Shown here: positions 48,487-60,572 of the stretch, piece by piece | Layout: each line of letters opens with the position of its first letter | How positions within the stretch are numbered: the stretch's first letter is position 1 | Source of the DNA: Arcuatula senhousia | Taxonomy: Eukaryota > Mollusca > Bivalvia > Mytilida > Mytilidae | Reading direction: 5' to 3' | DNA: 64,000 bases | Assembly: GCA_963971305.1 (NCBI GenBank) | Contig: OZ020303.1 | Span: 59,768,867 to 59,832,866, forward strand | The notes under the pieces: model-generated | The model's database searches: none | What the model was told of the DNA's origin: nothing | The model's input: the letters and a program-made list of their open reading frames with translations, nothing else | Program-made: the position numbers and the translations under genes

Positions 48487-50054
48487 CAGTAAATTAAGAT
48501 TTTCTTATCACATAAAATCAATCGATAAATCTTTTGATAAAATGACAATCTTTAAAACTCATTGACAAATTACTAATTATCTTGGTTTAATGTATCTAGA
48601 TGACCTACGGAATCAATTAATCAATCTTGCCGACCAAAAACATGATATAAACAAAAATAAACGGAAATATTCAATAAGAAAAGAAAATTTTCGCCTTAAT
48701 TCTTGATTGCTGGAGGGCTCTGTGATTGACAGAGGGCAACAATCGAAGAATTTATCATCTCTATTTTCAAATTTCATTAAATATCTGTCATTTCTGTATT
48801 AGATAAGCAATTGCCATTTTTCCTTGTACAACACTGTTACGAGAATTAAGAACAAGACGTAATTTAAGATAGACAGATTACCAACCAAGATGAATTGTCT
48901 CGGTAAACATTGAAATCCACTTATCGACCAATTTTCATCAATGTTTTGTACAAGTAATGCAATAAACCGAATTTACTTTCTAACTAATACTCACTTTTAT
49001 AATTTTTTCTCTATAAAAAAGACACCTACATGTGCCAGCATTAGAAAAAAATATTACCTACAAGAACAACCACAGCTATTGAAATTTCTGTACATGTACT
49101 ATCTATCACTGCATATGTACCTATATTTTATCCTTATATGGTCAATTGTTAATTTAAGGCATATGTAACTTAAAAGAATTTAAGCCTCCTTTCAATTATC
49201 ACGATTTTTTGTAAGCTTACCAAATAGCTCCCAGGAACCTAAATTGCTCATAAATGACCAGTAGAATGAAAATGATTTATAACCCACATCTAGTGCATTT
49301 TTTTTAAATGATCAATGTCTTGTAAGAGGACAAATTTTTAACATTAATATTGACCAAAATTTCAGCTCCTGAGCACATTTTGTGGTAATAAAAATAGACT
49401 TACGACCTTACTATTATAAATTGTGTATCACTATGACATCAAGCAGTACAACTTAAGTTCTCAAATTCTTTGGTAGGTTTTCTATCTTCACAATTGCAGA
49501 CAATATAAGAAAATTAGGTTAAAATATCACCGTATTACTGCAGTAACTAATAAAGGCATCATATTAAATGAGACTAAATATTAGAGTTTTGTATCATATT
49601 GATAGACATAGAGAATTTGTGAATCAATAGAATGTCTCAATGATTAATGACAATTTTATCAAGTTTGACAGAGTGATTCCAAGAAGTACAAATGTACCAG
49701 GATGCTCACACAGTATCAGGCACCTTGTATTTTAGAGAAAAATACAGAGATCAAAGTAATATTGATATAAAGTACTATTTCTACCCAAAAAAATGATTTC
49801 ATGGTCCAAATTGTTTTTTTAATTGTCTTTAAGAGTTATCCAGGGGTGTATATAGAAATTTTCAAAAGTGTTCAACTGGCCAATGTGGACAGAAGGATGA
49901 AAAGTACCAAATTTTGGGAGGAAAAGGGGGGATCAAAATCCCCCTAGAAATGCCACTGTTTATCTCTTTGTGTTTTTAATAGTTCATCAAATTTAAAAAT
50001 CTTTTTTTTAAAACAATAATCCTGATGCTTGCGGTAAAACAGATAATACATTTA

Positions 50055-50225
50055 GAGGTGTAGGGACGATGTAAATGCGAACGAGATGCGAAAGAATAAA
50101 AGACAACTGTTCCGTTTGAAGTCGTTTACTACACTGAATGAATGGCAACGTTGCCGACTGACGTTACAATGAATAACTCACGAATTGACGTTCTCTAACG
50201 TCCCGCGTAATTCCCGACAAGAGGA
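50055..50225. other. Right-only insertion, GC-richer, unclassified
   Basis: About 170 bases between ACATTTAGA and GGTTTATTTTCAAG that the left unit lacks (near 12285). Contains several ACGTT/AACGT motifs (GACGTTACAATG, GACGTTCTCTAACGTCCCGC). Confidence 0.5.
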
Positions 50226-50517
50226 ATGGTTTATTTTCAAGAAAAATGGGCGTTAAATAATTATGGACAAATAATTATGGACAAAGATTAGAATTTTTAA
50301 ATATATAAAACTAAAATCAATGTTAGTTTCTTGCTTGTAACTGCTTATTTACAAGTTAATTCCCTCCACTGTACATCCAATGGCTTAAAAAACACATTCT
50401 GAAGTTCAAATTACCACCGGTTCGAAGTCCAAGACTCTCAGCATTTAATATTGCAGGACCTTAAATTTCAAAGGGCCCAAAACTCCAAAAATAGGGCATC
50501 TAATGGAACATTAAATG

Positions 50518-50952
50518 ATACCCCGCCACGATATTCAACAATAGTTTAATATATTTGTATACTATACTGTATATATACTTACACTATTAATATATACGGC
50601 TACGTGCCAAGGATATGATGGAGTTTCTACTTCGTTTAGACTCATACTATTAATATATCTATATAGATGGAAAAGGAATGATTAATTTTCTTAGACCTGA
50701 AAATTTCATCATTTTCAAATTTTGAAAATTTTCAAAGTGGCAAATCTTCAATAATTTTTTTCGGATCATCCTGAAAATTAAACTTGATCTGTATTTGATT
50801 GTACTCAACAGCTGTGCAAAATAGCATTTAAATCATTTGACATGTTTTCAAGTTATCACTCGAAAACCTTCGGGGGACGGACAAACGGACAGACGGACAA
50901 TCACCGAAAAAAACTGAGGGTATAACATAATACCTCGCCACTGGCGGGGTAT
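50518..50952. mobile_element. Element with ATACCCCGCCA termini
   Basis: ATACCCCGCCA at 50518 and TGGCGGGGTAT ending at 50952 form an 11-bp perfect inverted pair. Near the right end is a run GACGGACAAACGGACAGACG, as in the tandem-core families. Absent from the left unit near 12600. No ORF. Confidence 0.65.
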
Positions 50953-51050
50953 AAAAATTTCTTGACCTTTGATTTTACATTTTATTTTGAACCTTATATA
51001 TTCTTTGATTTGATATCCTATTGTGGTCTTAGAAAGAACCAAAAATAAAA

Positions 51051-51082
51051 TCTCCCTTTCTCTCTCTCTCTCTCTTTCTCTT
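51051..51082. repeat. (CT)n microsatellite, right
   Basis: Shorter, imperfect counterpart of 12740-12809. Confidence 0.95.
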
Positions 51083-51720
51083 GTAGACTTAAGGTCTTAA
51101 GAAATTGGCACATACACATGTAAGTTTTCAGTACGCCTCACCAGACAATTCTATTTAGTAAACCCATTCTATATCAGATTTTTATAGTTCCCTTGATGCT
51201 TCTGAAAAAGTTCTATAAAAGGATCAATTCCATGTGTATGTTGTTTTCTATCATTAAATGACAAACTCCAGACATAGCTTTAGGTCGATTTCAAAGACAT
51301 ATCAAATTCCTTTACCATTACAATGAACTTTCAAAGATATTCTTAATCCAACTCTCATTACCAAGCGCTTGCTTTATTTATGTATAATAGTCGGCAAGAC
51401 AAATTAAAGTCACTCTATCTTCGTTTGTGTTGAAGCACTTTACATGTATTAGCTTGATTCAAATTTCTTCAAGATGAAAAATTGTTTTTTGTTAAATATT
51501 CCATATGGAGTAATGGAAACATCAAGCAATTCTGATAAAAAATATCATTTAATATAACAAATTTTAACCAATACTTATTCTTATTATTTTTGAAAATAAT
51601 TTGTAACTTTTTTCTTTGATAACCCATTATAAATGACTTTTTGACTGAAAAAACTAAAAGTGCATCTATGATATTTGAAAGTTGCAGGACACAACAGTTT
51701 GATAATCACTAGCTCCTTAA

Positions 51721-52113
51721 GGACGGTCACTCCTCAAATTTCTCATATCAAACTTTTTATACTTTGTGGTGTAAATGATAAATAGTTGTCCACTTTATCA
51801 AATGACAAAAAGAACACCATTAAGGTCCGTGTACTCGTTTTCGAGATATATGACGTCAAAAATTTGGCGGGAAATTAGACTCCTTTAGATTTTACATTAC
51901 TTTTACCTTGAGATGTTTTTGACCTTATAAACTATGAAGCTGTATCAAGAATTTTAAGAAATTTTATACAGTTGGATCTTAAGGTTTATACAATCAGAAA
52001 ATGTTATAAAAAGTAGAGGTCAGTGTGCAAAAAATTTCTTAAGTATTCAAAGGTAAAATCTAGAGGAGTTCTGAATTCTGACTGAAATCCAGAAATATGA
52101 ACAGTGACCATCC
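51721..52113. mobile_element. TTAA-flanked MITE
   Basis: Left TTAAGGACGGTCACT (TTAA 51717-51720) and right AGTGACCATCCTTAA (TTAA 52114-52117): inverted ends with one mismatch over 15 bases, bounded by TTAA on each side. 393 bp, no ORF. The TTAA target is characteristic of piggyBac-type transposition; the exact superfamily is not proved. Flanking sequence is not well aligned to the left unit. Confidence 0.7.
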
Positions 52114-55100
52114 TTAATCTTTTTAAAGTTTGGTTGCAAAAATTTTATTTAAAAGAGACAGAACAACGAACTTTAGACAAATTAAGAGCAATCAACAATA
52201 TGTCTTAAGACTCTATACAAACTCTTATGGATACATTTACTCGATAATATTAAGACTTTGTCTATTTGTCTGTTGGTAAACAATCAACGTTGACAGAAAC
52301 ACATCACAAGGACAAATCAACTATACACCTTCTTGATTGCCTTAGACAAAACATTAATTCCCAGAACGTACATTGTAGCATGGACTTGAAAACAGTTTGA
52401 TAAAACCGTAAGTGTTCAGACTTGTTGATATGCTGTAAAAGCCTTTGTAAATGCTTGATTGTAATAAGACAAATTTTTCATCAAAGACAGAACCTATTGG
52501 AATTTATTAAATAGATTGGAAATAAATATTCAGTCTCAAAAGACTTCTGGGCAATGTCAAATAATAACTGCTCAAATGTGGCATTATCTGCAAACTGAAA
52601 CCTTGAAGTTTCATTTGGTTAATTTGACCTTGACATTTGTTGTTGTGGGAGTTTGATGTCCTGGAGTTAAACTATGATAATTTCTATAGTAACATGAGAA
52701 GTCAATTAATAACAATCTAAGCATTGTTTCACCAACAAAAGCTTAAGTTGAAATAGCAATATACACCTAACGTGACCTTGACTTTTGACAAATTAACTGC
52801 AAAATCAATATGAAATCTCCCTGTCTTAATGAAAGTTTCCTGAACATAGTCATCTATCAAGGCAATCAAAATTGAAAACAAATTTTCAGTCTTTTAAAAC
52901 AATTAAAAATATTTGTTTTTCTGAAACTCATTTTAAACTTTTTAAATATTCCAGAACATCCCTCACTGAGGCCCTGTGACCTTGAACTTTTTATCTTCAT
53001 GACTACTACATATAGTAAGCCTTAAAATGTTTTGATTTTTTGAAGAATGAATTTATAAAACTAAATTCTTTAGTCCAATGCTGTTGCAAAATGTGCCAAA
53101 CAATAATCCAACTTATTAAAAGATCGTATTAAATTATGTTTCCTTATTTATCAGCCCCTTTTGGTTCATAAAAAATGCCAAAAAGACACATTCAAATACC
53201 ATTGAATACACATTCAGAAGTCTTCCACACTCATCAGAATTTTGTTCTTAATACATTCTTGGCCTTTGATAGTTCTACATTGCATTTCAAACAATGGATT
53301 AAAGAAGATGTTATTAAATTCTTTACAGACAGATAAACTTGGCAAGATCTCAATTTTTTTCAGAGAGAGCTGTCTCCTCAAAGAATAAAAATATAACCAA
53401 AGTGTCAGGTTTGACACATTTTATGGCTAAGATAGGGTGCACCTACACACTATCATGTTTAATTTACAGATTTCCCAATATGTTTTTAAAGGACCCTTAT
53501 AATATCACAACAGTTGATTTATTGCTTAAGTTTAATACCATCTCATTATTTATTTAGCTTATTATCTGAAATAATCATATGTGAAATGGCCAGATTTTGT
53601 TTAATATAAAGTTAAGGTAAGCAATTGAGAACAAAAATCCAAACCCCAAATATGGGACCCCATGCTGCTGTATATTTGATAGCAAAATCTTCATAAACTG
53701 TAATGAAAAGTTAGCCTGTACCACCCAAGTACTGTTTAACATTTACTACTCAACCCAGAATTTTTACTTAGTGAAATATCAACCCCCAAAAAATATAATG
53801 AAACCATAATTTTATTTGAATTCCTATAAATGTTATGCATACTATATCTAGCATGCGAGTTAATATATTAATTGAAGACTTTTTAATCTGAATCAACATA
53901 TATCAGATTTATCTCCGCTTTTGTAAAACAGTAATGGCTATATAATGCTTCAAGCATTTTTTTAAATATCAATTGAAGACTTCAATAATATCATCACAAT
54001 TAAAACACATTGGAGTCTCATAACAAAAGCCAAACACAACAGAGCTGGCCTTACTCTATCCAATATCTTCTAGCTTCAAGCTTCTAGAAAAACAGAATTT
54101 CACTGTTAAATGGGATAATTATTTAAAAAGACCCTGAAACTTAATCCATTAGTAAAGAATTTTAAAAGCACTTAAATTCAAACACAAAATTAGAAATGTC
54201 ATAGAAGAATTAACATATTAAGCCTTCATCAATTTTATGCACTTAAAATATGTAAAATTTATTAAAATCCTTACAAAGGCTTCAAAGAAGCATTCTTATA
54301 TCTTCCTCATAATAAAACAATGCCTAGATTATCCAAACATGGTTTCATTACTTTGGAATTTCCTGGTAACAACAGTTTTAGCCTTTATAGCTGCTTTAAA
54401 TTCATGAGTTTGGGCTTAAAAGCCTTGAGCCTACATAAACAGAATTTTTTAGTGTATTGGTTACAGAAGCTACATTAATCTTGACAGTAATAAATTTACA
54501 ACATTTTTACAGAGCTTTAATCAAACGTTAATTATCATGAATATTGCATCAGAGGATGTTGGTTTTGTAAAAACATGTCTAGATTTCCATCGCCAGAAGG
54601 TAGCAGCCTGAGTACAATTTCAATTTTTGATTGCAGCTATTCTTTTGATAATGATTGTGGTAAAACTGAAAACATCAATCCCATAAAGTTTTAGAATATT
54701 TTACTGCTTTAGCTGGTACTAGTTTTCCATCTAATAAAAAAGAATAGGATTAAAAAGTTTCATTTTGTCCAAAAGCTAAATATTATTTATATTAATGAAA
54801 AGGAATTAACTCTTACATATTCAAGATTTTGGTTTTGACTTTGTACATATAGATATAGTTTTGGTAAAATTTTTTTTTTTTCATATAAAGACCACTTACA
54901 TGTAAATATCAGGAATATGTACAATACAAGTTTCAATTTAAAGACTCATTACAATCTTGGTTCAATCTCTCTTCTGAAGACTTCCGAGGTATTTTCAAAA
55001 ATACAAACTATTGAAAAAAAGAACAAGATCAAAATGAAGATTGTGTTCAAAAATTAACATTTTAAAAGTTTTACTACAATTTTGATTTCACACCATATTT

Positions 55101-55959
55101 ATTGTACAATAATATTATTGTTGACAGTAGGTCATATTTGAGTTCAAGTGGCTATTTAATGGTTTACTAGCTTGTTATTTAGCTCAGATAATATCAGCTT
55201 GATAAGGGTTATTTATCACAAAAAGTCTCGCCCTTTAATGGGCTGCTGAATTCTGAAAAGATACAATATGATATTGTTGATAAATGACAATTTATAAATG
55301 ACAATTTATAAAAACAGAGATAAGCACTTGCAAAACAGCTCTATTTGTATATGAACTGCCATTAATAAAAAGATATTATTCTTAAGTGGTAAGCACTCCT
55401 AAATGGAACATATTTGACAAGAATAACATTGTGGCTTAAGATGCAAAGAAATGACAATTTAATGCTGTTTTATTTGATCTTATTATTTGTATCTAAAGCT
55501 CTCTGAAGAGCAATTAGATTGAATTGTATGTTCAGAGTGCAGAGATGCAGGAAGGTTTTGAAACGGGTGGATGACTGGATGTATCCCGGGGATTTATTAA
55601 AGACAAGTATTAATTTTTTTTCTCATAAAGAATATTTTGGTGATTCATACATCACCAATAAGCACAATCATTGTGACTTACATAACTTTTCAGTTGAAAA
55701 TCAGATGAGCTTGGTCATTTAAAAAAATGTATAAAAATGTTTTACTATGAAAACAAAGATTTTCCACATGTTTTGAGTGCAATGAAATATCAACTCCTCT
55801 AACTCATAAGACTTAGAAGTAGATACATGAAACAACTAGAATGGTGGTGTTAAAATACTCTGTAAACAGAAAGTAGATGATATATGGCTATAAGATTGCT
55901 TTACACAATATAGTACTATAGGAGGAACCTACATGCCAAATATCAAGGACTGTGTCTTG

Positions 55960-57200
55960 TAGTTGCAGCAGAAATTTTTGCAGGACGCAGGATGACAATG
56001 CAAGACGACAGATAGTGTCAAAGTGACTCCTTTATGTCGCTTTGCAACATGTTGCAGGCAACCTTTTGAGTTAACTTTGTGAAACCTGCAGAAAATGACA
56101 CAATTTGAAGGCTCTATATATGTAGAATTCTTTAATATTATTGGAGTCCCATAATAAAATTGTACTGTTAATAATGATATTGTACTGGTAATGGCTTTTC
56201 TTAGTAATAAATAACAGCTGGTTCGTGTACTGGAATGTTTATATGCATAACAACTATTGATGTATTGAATCATCTATTGTACACTAAAAGTACTATTGAA
56301 AATCAGTGGCAGATCCTGACATTTTGCAAAGTTAGGGTTCTTTGGGTGCCCTGAAACAGTGCCTGAGTCTGGCTAAATTCAAACTGGTTCCTAAACATTC
56401 TTTGTCATTAAGGGGCTTATACCCAATCATTATATCTACATGCATGTACATGTATCTATTAAGTCAATTTGCTTATAGAATTGTTTGTCAGATTGTAAAT
56501 ATAACTATTTCACTTCAAATGATTTTTTGATAAAAGTTTTCTTCATACAGTAGAAGACTTTTAAAAAAAGAAGCAGAAAAAGCTTTTAGCACAATCAAAA
56601 CGAAAAAATCTTCATCCTGTTTTATTTTACATCTCCAAATAGTTTGTTCCCATGCAAACTTGACATATCTACAATGTACATTGCGATATTACTTTTCTTG
56701 AAATTGGTCTAAGCCATAAAATCAGCATACAATAATAACTTGCTACACGTCACATTATTTCAACGTGACAAGATGAAACAATTTACAGGAAATTAATCAC
56801 TTAATCAGGAGGAAACAGCAGCACCGTTTTATTGTCAATTTTCATCAATTTCTGCAGAAAAGTGGTAATGAAATGTCAATTAAACATAAGTCTTGATCTT
56901 TAACTTTCAGTAAGATTATGTATAATGTTACTCTTAGAAAATTTCAAAATTACCATTACATGAAACTAATAAACAATCAAAGACAACTTTAAAATTTCTT
57001 AAGAATAGTCTTCCAAAGTATTTCAAACCTTCAATTTTATTTTTGACATTTAGCAAATGCATTGAGTCAAGCAGAAATTGGAACAGAATTACATTATTAA
57101 AGTCCCTTGAGAAATTTATAAACACCAAGATCAAAACTTCTAAAATTATCACAATCCCTGCATCAGGACTAAAACCAGGAAATAATATAACTAATATCTC
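55960..57200. repeat. Single-copy counterpart of the left triplication
   Basis: Matches the 24137-27900 units once, with a short extra piece near 56070-56110 that recalls the unit junction (TTGTGAAACCTGCAGAAA). Confidence 0.8.
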
Positions 57201-57296
57201 TGAAAATTGTCTTTAAAGTTGAAATGAATTACCATAAAGCTATGCGTTGCATACTATTTATATACAGATTATGTTTGATAAATTGACTGTTTAATT

Positions 57297-57376
57297 GACT
57301 GTTGTGATTTTTTGAATTGCTGTTTGTTTATGTTTGTTGTGTCGCGTACACTTATTCCACATCTCAATATTGTCTA
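57297..57376 (+). mobile_element. 80-bp Penelope-like tail with target duplication
   Basis: Exactly 80 bases between two copies of TGTTTAATT (57288-57296, 57377-57385). The left unit has the site once near 27990. Contains TGTCGCGTACACTTATTCCA and ends like the insertion at 47646. A strongly 5'-truncated retrocopy. Confidence 0.8.
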
Positions 57377-57661
57377 TGTTTAATTTCTTGCTAAATGTTC
57401 AAAATATCTAATCAGTCATGATTTAACAGTGCATGCATACCAAAAAATCAACCTAAACAAGTACAAATGTAAGTTGTCTATTTGGCAAGAAAGATTCAAA
57501 ATGCTGTAAACATGTGCACATTCAATCTTAATTTCTATTTTCCAGGTATTAATTTTCTCAGTTTTCAATCATTATACATGTAACTAGATTTACATATAAT
57601 AATTGAATATTTGCTTGGACTATTTTTGTGAATTTTCATTGAACAAAAATACAGCAAACAA

Positions 57662-58052
57662 GAAAATGTGTAAACATGACACTCCTGCCCCGATGGCAAA
57701 TATCAGTGGACCGGAACGAAACTCAAACTTGACCTGTGACACATCATGGTAGACTCGCATACCAAAAATCTTTTGAATATATGCACGGGTGTCGAAAAAA
57801 GTGGGGAAAACTGTTATTTTTACAAAATTTGGTAAGTTTAAGAGCCGTTATTGAGGTCAAAATCAGTGGACCGAAACGAAACTTAAACTTGACCTGTAAC
57901 TCATCATGTTAGACTCACATACCAAAAATCTTTACATCCAAGGATGTCGAAAAAAGTGCGAAAAATTAAAGTGTGACGGACGGACGGAAGGAAGGATGAA
58001 CGAACCGAAAAACTATATGCCCCAACAAAGCTGGCGGAGCATAAACACTTGT
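57662..58052 (+). mobile_element. Tandem-core element, family 4
   Basis: Right-only. Two units about 158 bases apart (TCAGTGGACCG near 57708 and 57866, each followed by AAACTTGACCTGT), then GACGGACGGACGGAAGGAAG and AAGCTGGCGGAGCATAAA. No ORF of note. Confidence 0.65.
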
Positions 58053-58288
58053 TCACGTGGAAAATTACTACTTTACAGTAAGCTTTTCAATGATTCTACT
58101 TAAGTTGAGCTTGGTACCTTGGTATTTGATCTCTCTTTTTTTATCTCATTCTGACATGAGTTTGCTGATTGAGTGCTGTTCTTTTTGTTGCATTCTAATT
58201 GTTTCATCGTATTGATTTCTGAGATTTCAACTGATATTTCAGACCTTTGAATACCTTACAGGTACTTCTTTTCTTCTTTCATACGTAC

Positions 58289-58458
58289 CAATAACTGCAA
58301 CACTCCATATATCAACTATATGTGTGGTATTTATTATCTGTTTGTCTGATCTGATATCTTCTTTGCTCCATAAAATCTTGGGAGGTGATGTCTGTGGAGG
58401 TAGGACCCTTCCTTCTCAAACTCCTCGCCCAAGGGATTCTAACCATTGTCATCATTAT
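58289..58458 (-). pseudogene. RXYLT1: RXYLT1 copy B, exon 2 equivalent with stops and a 1-bp deletion
   Basis: Counterpart of 28549-28719, 170 bp instead of 171. Acceptor AACAG and donor GTACGT are kept. In the joining frame the first W of WNPW is a TAG stop and the second is leucine. GEEFEKEGSY and KKISDQTNR are still readable, followed by TAA TAA. A 1-bp deletion beside those stops shifts the frame, so IWSVAAIG-like sequence is only found in another frame. This is more decayed than copy A. With the intact downstream exons 45550-36961 it leaves copy B without a usable exon 2 in this window. Either copy B is a 5'-dead duplicate, or another exon 2 to the right of 64000 serves it. Confidence 0.78.
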
Positions 58459-60410
58459 CTGTTATTTCTGAAAATAAAGGGGAGAGTATTAACAATATAT
58501 GTCTATATAACAACAGGATCCATAAACACCAAATGAAATCGAAAGCTTCAGTTCGAAAGTGACAAACTACTTTTCTTTGATAGAAAATACAAACAGTATA
58601 TAGTTCTATGGCTTACAGTTGCCAAGTAAGAAAATTCATCAATTTGATGGTACTGATACGTACATTAAACTAGTGTGTAGCATATGAAAATTGTTTCTAA
58701 ATTCTCATGCGCATCTTCTTCAAAATGATCTTCCTGCAAGTCCTATTAGCCTTTAGAATCTGTGATTTAAGTTTTAGCAATTCATGTCATAAAACCTCTA
58801 TTTGAACATTTACTTTTAACAGAACTCTAAAATCAAAGAGGAAATTGTCAATCTTGTTCAAATCAATGATCTTCCACTTCTAATTTACCAATGTTATAGG
58901 AACATAAAAGATGCCATGATTTTATTCTTAATTCCTAAGATTAACTTCAAATGGAAATTTCATTTTATTTCATGTTTTCTTTAGTGACAAGAATGGAAAA
59001 CACATAGATTTCTTCATTTAAATTGAATGTGACATTTGGGTTGATAGACCCATGAAGAACTTGTAATAAGAGAATTTACATTAAAAAAATGACAGTGAAA
59101 CTCATTTAAATGCAAATTCGTCATGGTTTTTTGTCACTTGTTGAGCAAAAATTTACTTCATTTATTTCAAGAAGTTAGTTCTATCACAAATGGATAGAAC
59201 TTTATAGACAACAAATCTGAAATTGAACACATTATATAGTTCTGACGCAAAAAAATACGAGAAGTATTCCAAACTTCAGGAGTTCACTGGTCCAAAGTCT
59301 GGTCCCCTACATTTTTTATTCTGGATCTTTGAAATTTTTAATAGCTGGACTTCCATTCATTTAAAGTAATTCCTTTTGAGGTCTTTTAGATAACATCTGG
59401 TGGACTTTCCAGCTAGAACTCCAAAAAGTCCTGAACCTTCTGATCTCAAATGTTAATTTGAACTCCTGAACTCTATAGTAATGTCAATGAAAGAAGGAAA
59501 AACACACTAAGATTAGACACTGAAGGAAGGACAAAAGCACAATGAAACTACCATCATAACAACACAACTTTCTGTCAAAGTGAAAGGAACTCAACAGAGA
59601 TGGATATAATGATTCCAGCCCAAGATTGACAACTTGACTGGCTACATAGGAAAAAAAATAGGTAAAAATAAAAATTCATGACTGGTTACTATTTAGCCCA
59701 TTTCCTATCCTGACCTCAAAGGCTTCATAGGGTTAAAGTTCCTATGTTCAATCATGCTTAGCTACCAATGATATCTTTCCCATAATGTCACAGTTTTTTT
59801 CATTTTCAATTTTACAGAAATATTAGTGTGTCTATTAGAATCTTAAAACACAAAAAACTCAGAACAAGAGCATGCATGGCTTAAGATCCTCTTCTATATA
59901 ATGTGATATTATTTAACCTGTTTGGAAATTATGTAAAGTGCACTACGCATCAAAAGTGAATATATATGCTTTTCATACTATTATAAACAAATATCAACAT
60001 AAATCATCAATTTACTAGACAAGATTCATTCTTAAAGAAAAGCCTTGCTAAACCATTTGATATTTATCTTGATAGAACTTGATTTTGATTCCTTAAAAGC
60101 CACAACACAACCTAGATTAATCTTAATCCATGTTGGGGGCAAGTGTAAAGGATCATAAGCACAGAGCCATAAAATTGATGTAACAATCTCAAAAACAAAA
60201 GTGAAGGTATGCCTCTAGAGATTTCATACACATTCTTCGACTAATTAAATTAAAAGTCAAAATCTAATTACCTATCATCTATAACATACAAATAAAACGT
60301 CTAGACCTTTCTTTCTAAAATAAGAAGACTTTCTATGGTACAACACATAAAATTGAATTACATGTAAAGCATAAGCCAGACATAATAGCTTAATTTGGAA
60401 TACAATTGTA

Positions 60411-60572
60411 ACTTTTTCTGGGTTTTTAGGGTTGGAATCATCTAATTATGGTAACATTGGGTATATTTACCAAAAAAATAACATATTTTGGTAAAAAATG
60501 GCAAATTTCCAAATTTTCAAAAAAAGGGGGGGGGATGAAATGTCAACTTTGTTATTTTTGACATTTGAGGAC
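60411..60572. other. Right-only insertion with a GGGGGGGG run
   Basis: The left unit passes from AATTGTAA to TGAAGCC at about 32555. About 160 bases here contain TTTGGTAAAAAATGG and an oligo-G run (60526-60534). Class unknown. Confidence 0.5.

Larger units (their letters stand above)
45644..58288. other. Long intron of RXYLT1 copy B
   Basis: Collinear with 6960-28548 but shorter: it lacks the Penelope-like RT, the family 1/2 elements of the left and the triplication. Between listed elements I see only AT-rich unclassified sequence. Confidence 0.65.

Noticed and set aside
53214..53417. CTGATGA on the minus strand as a further hammerhead
   Set aside because: It is followed by GUGUGGAAGAC with no GAAA after a pairing stem II. 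Likewise CTGATGA at about 23283 on the plus strand is followed by GAAU and no stem.
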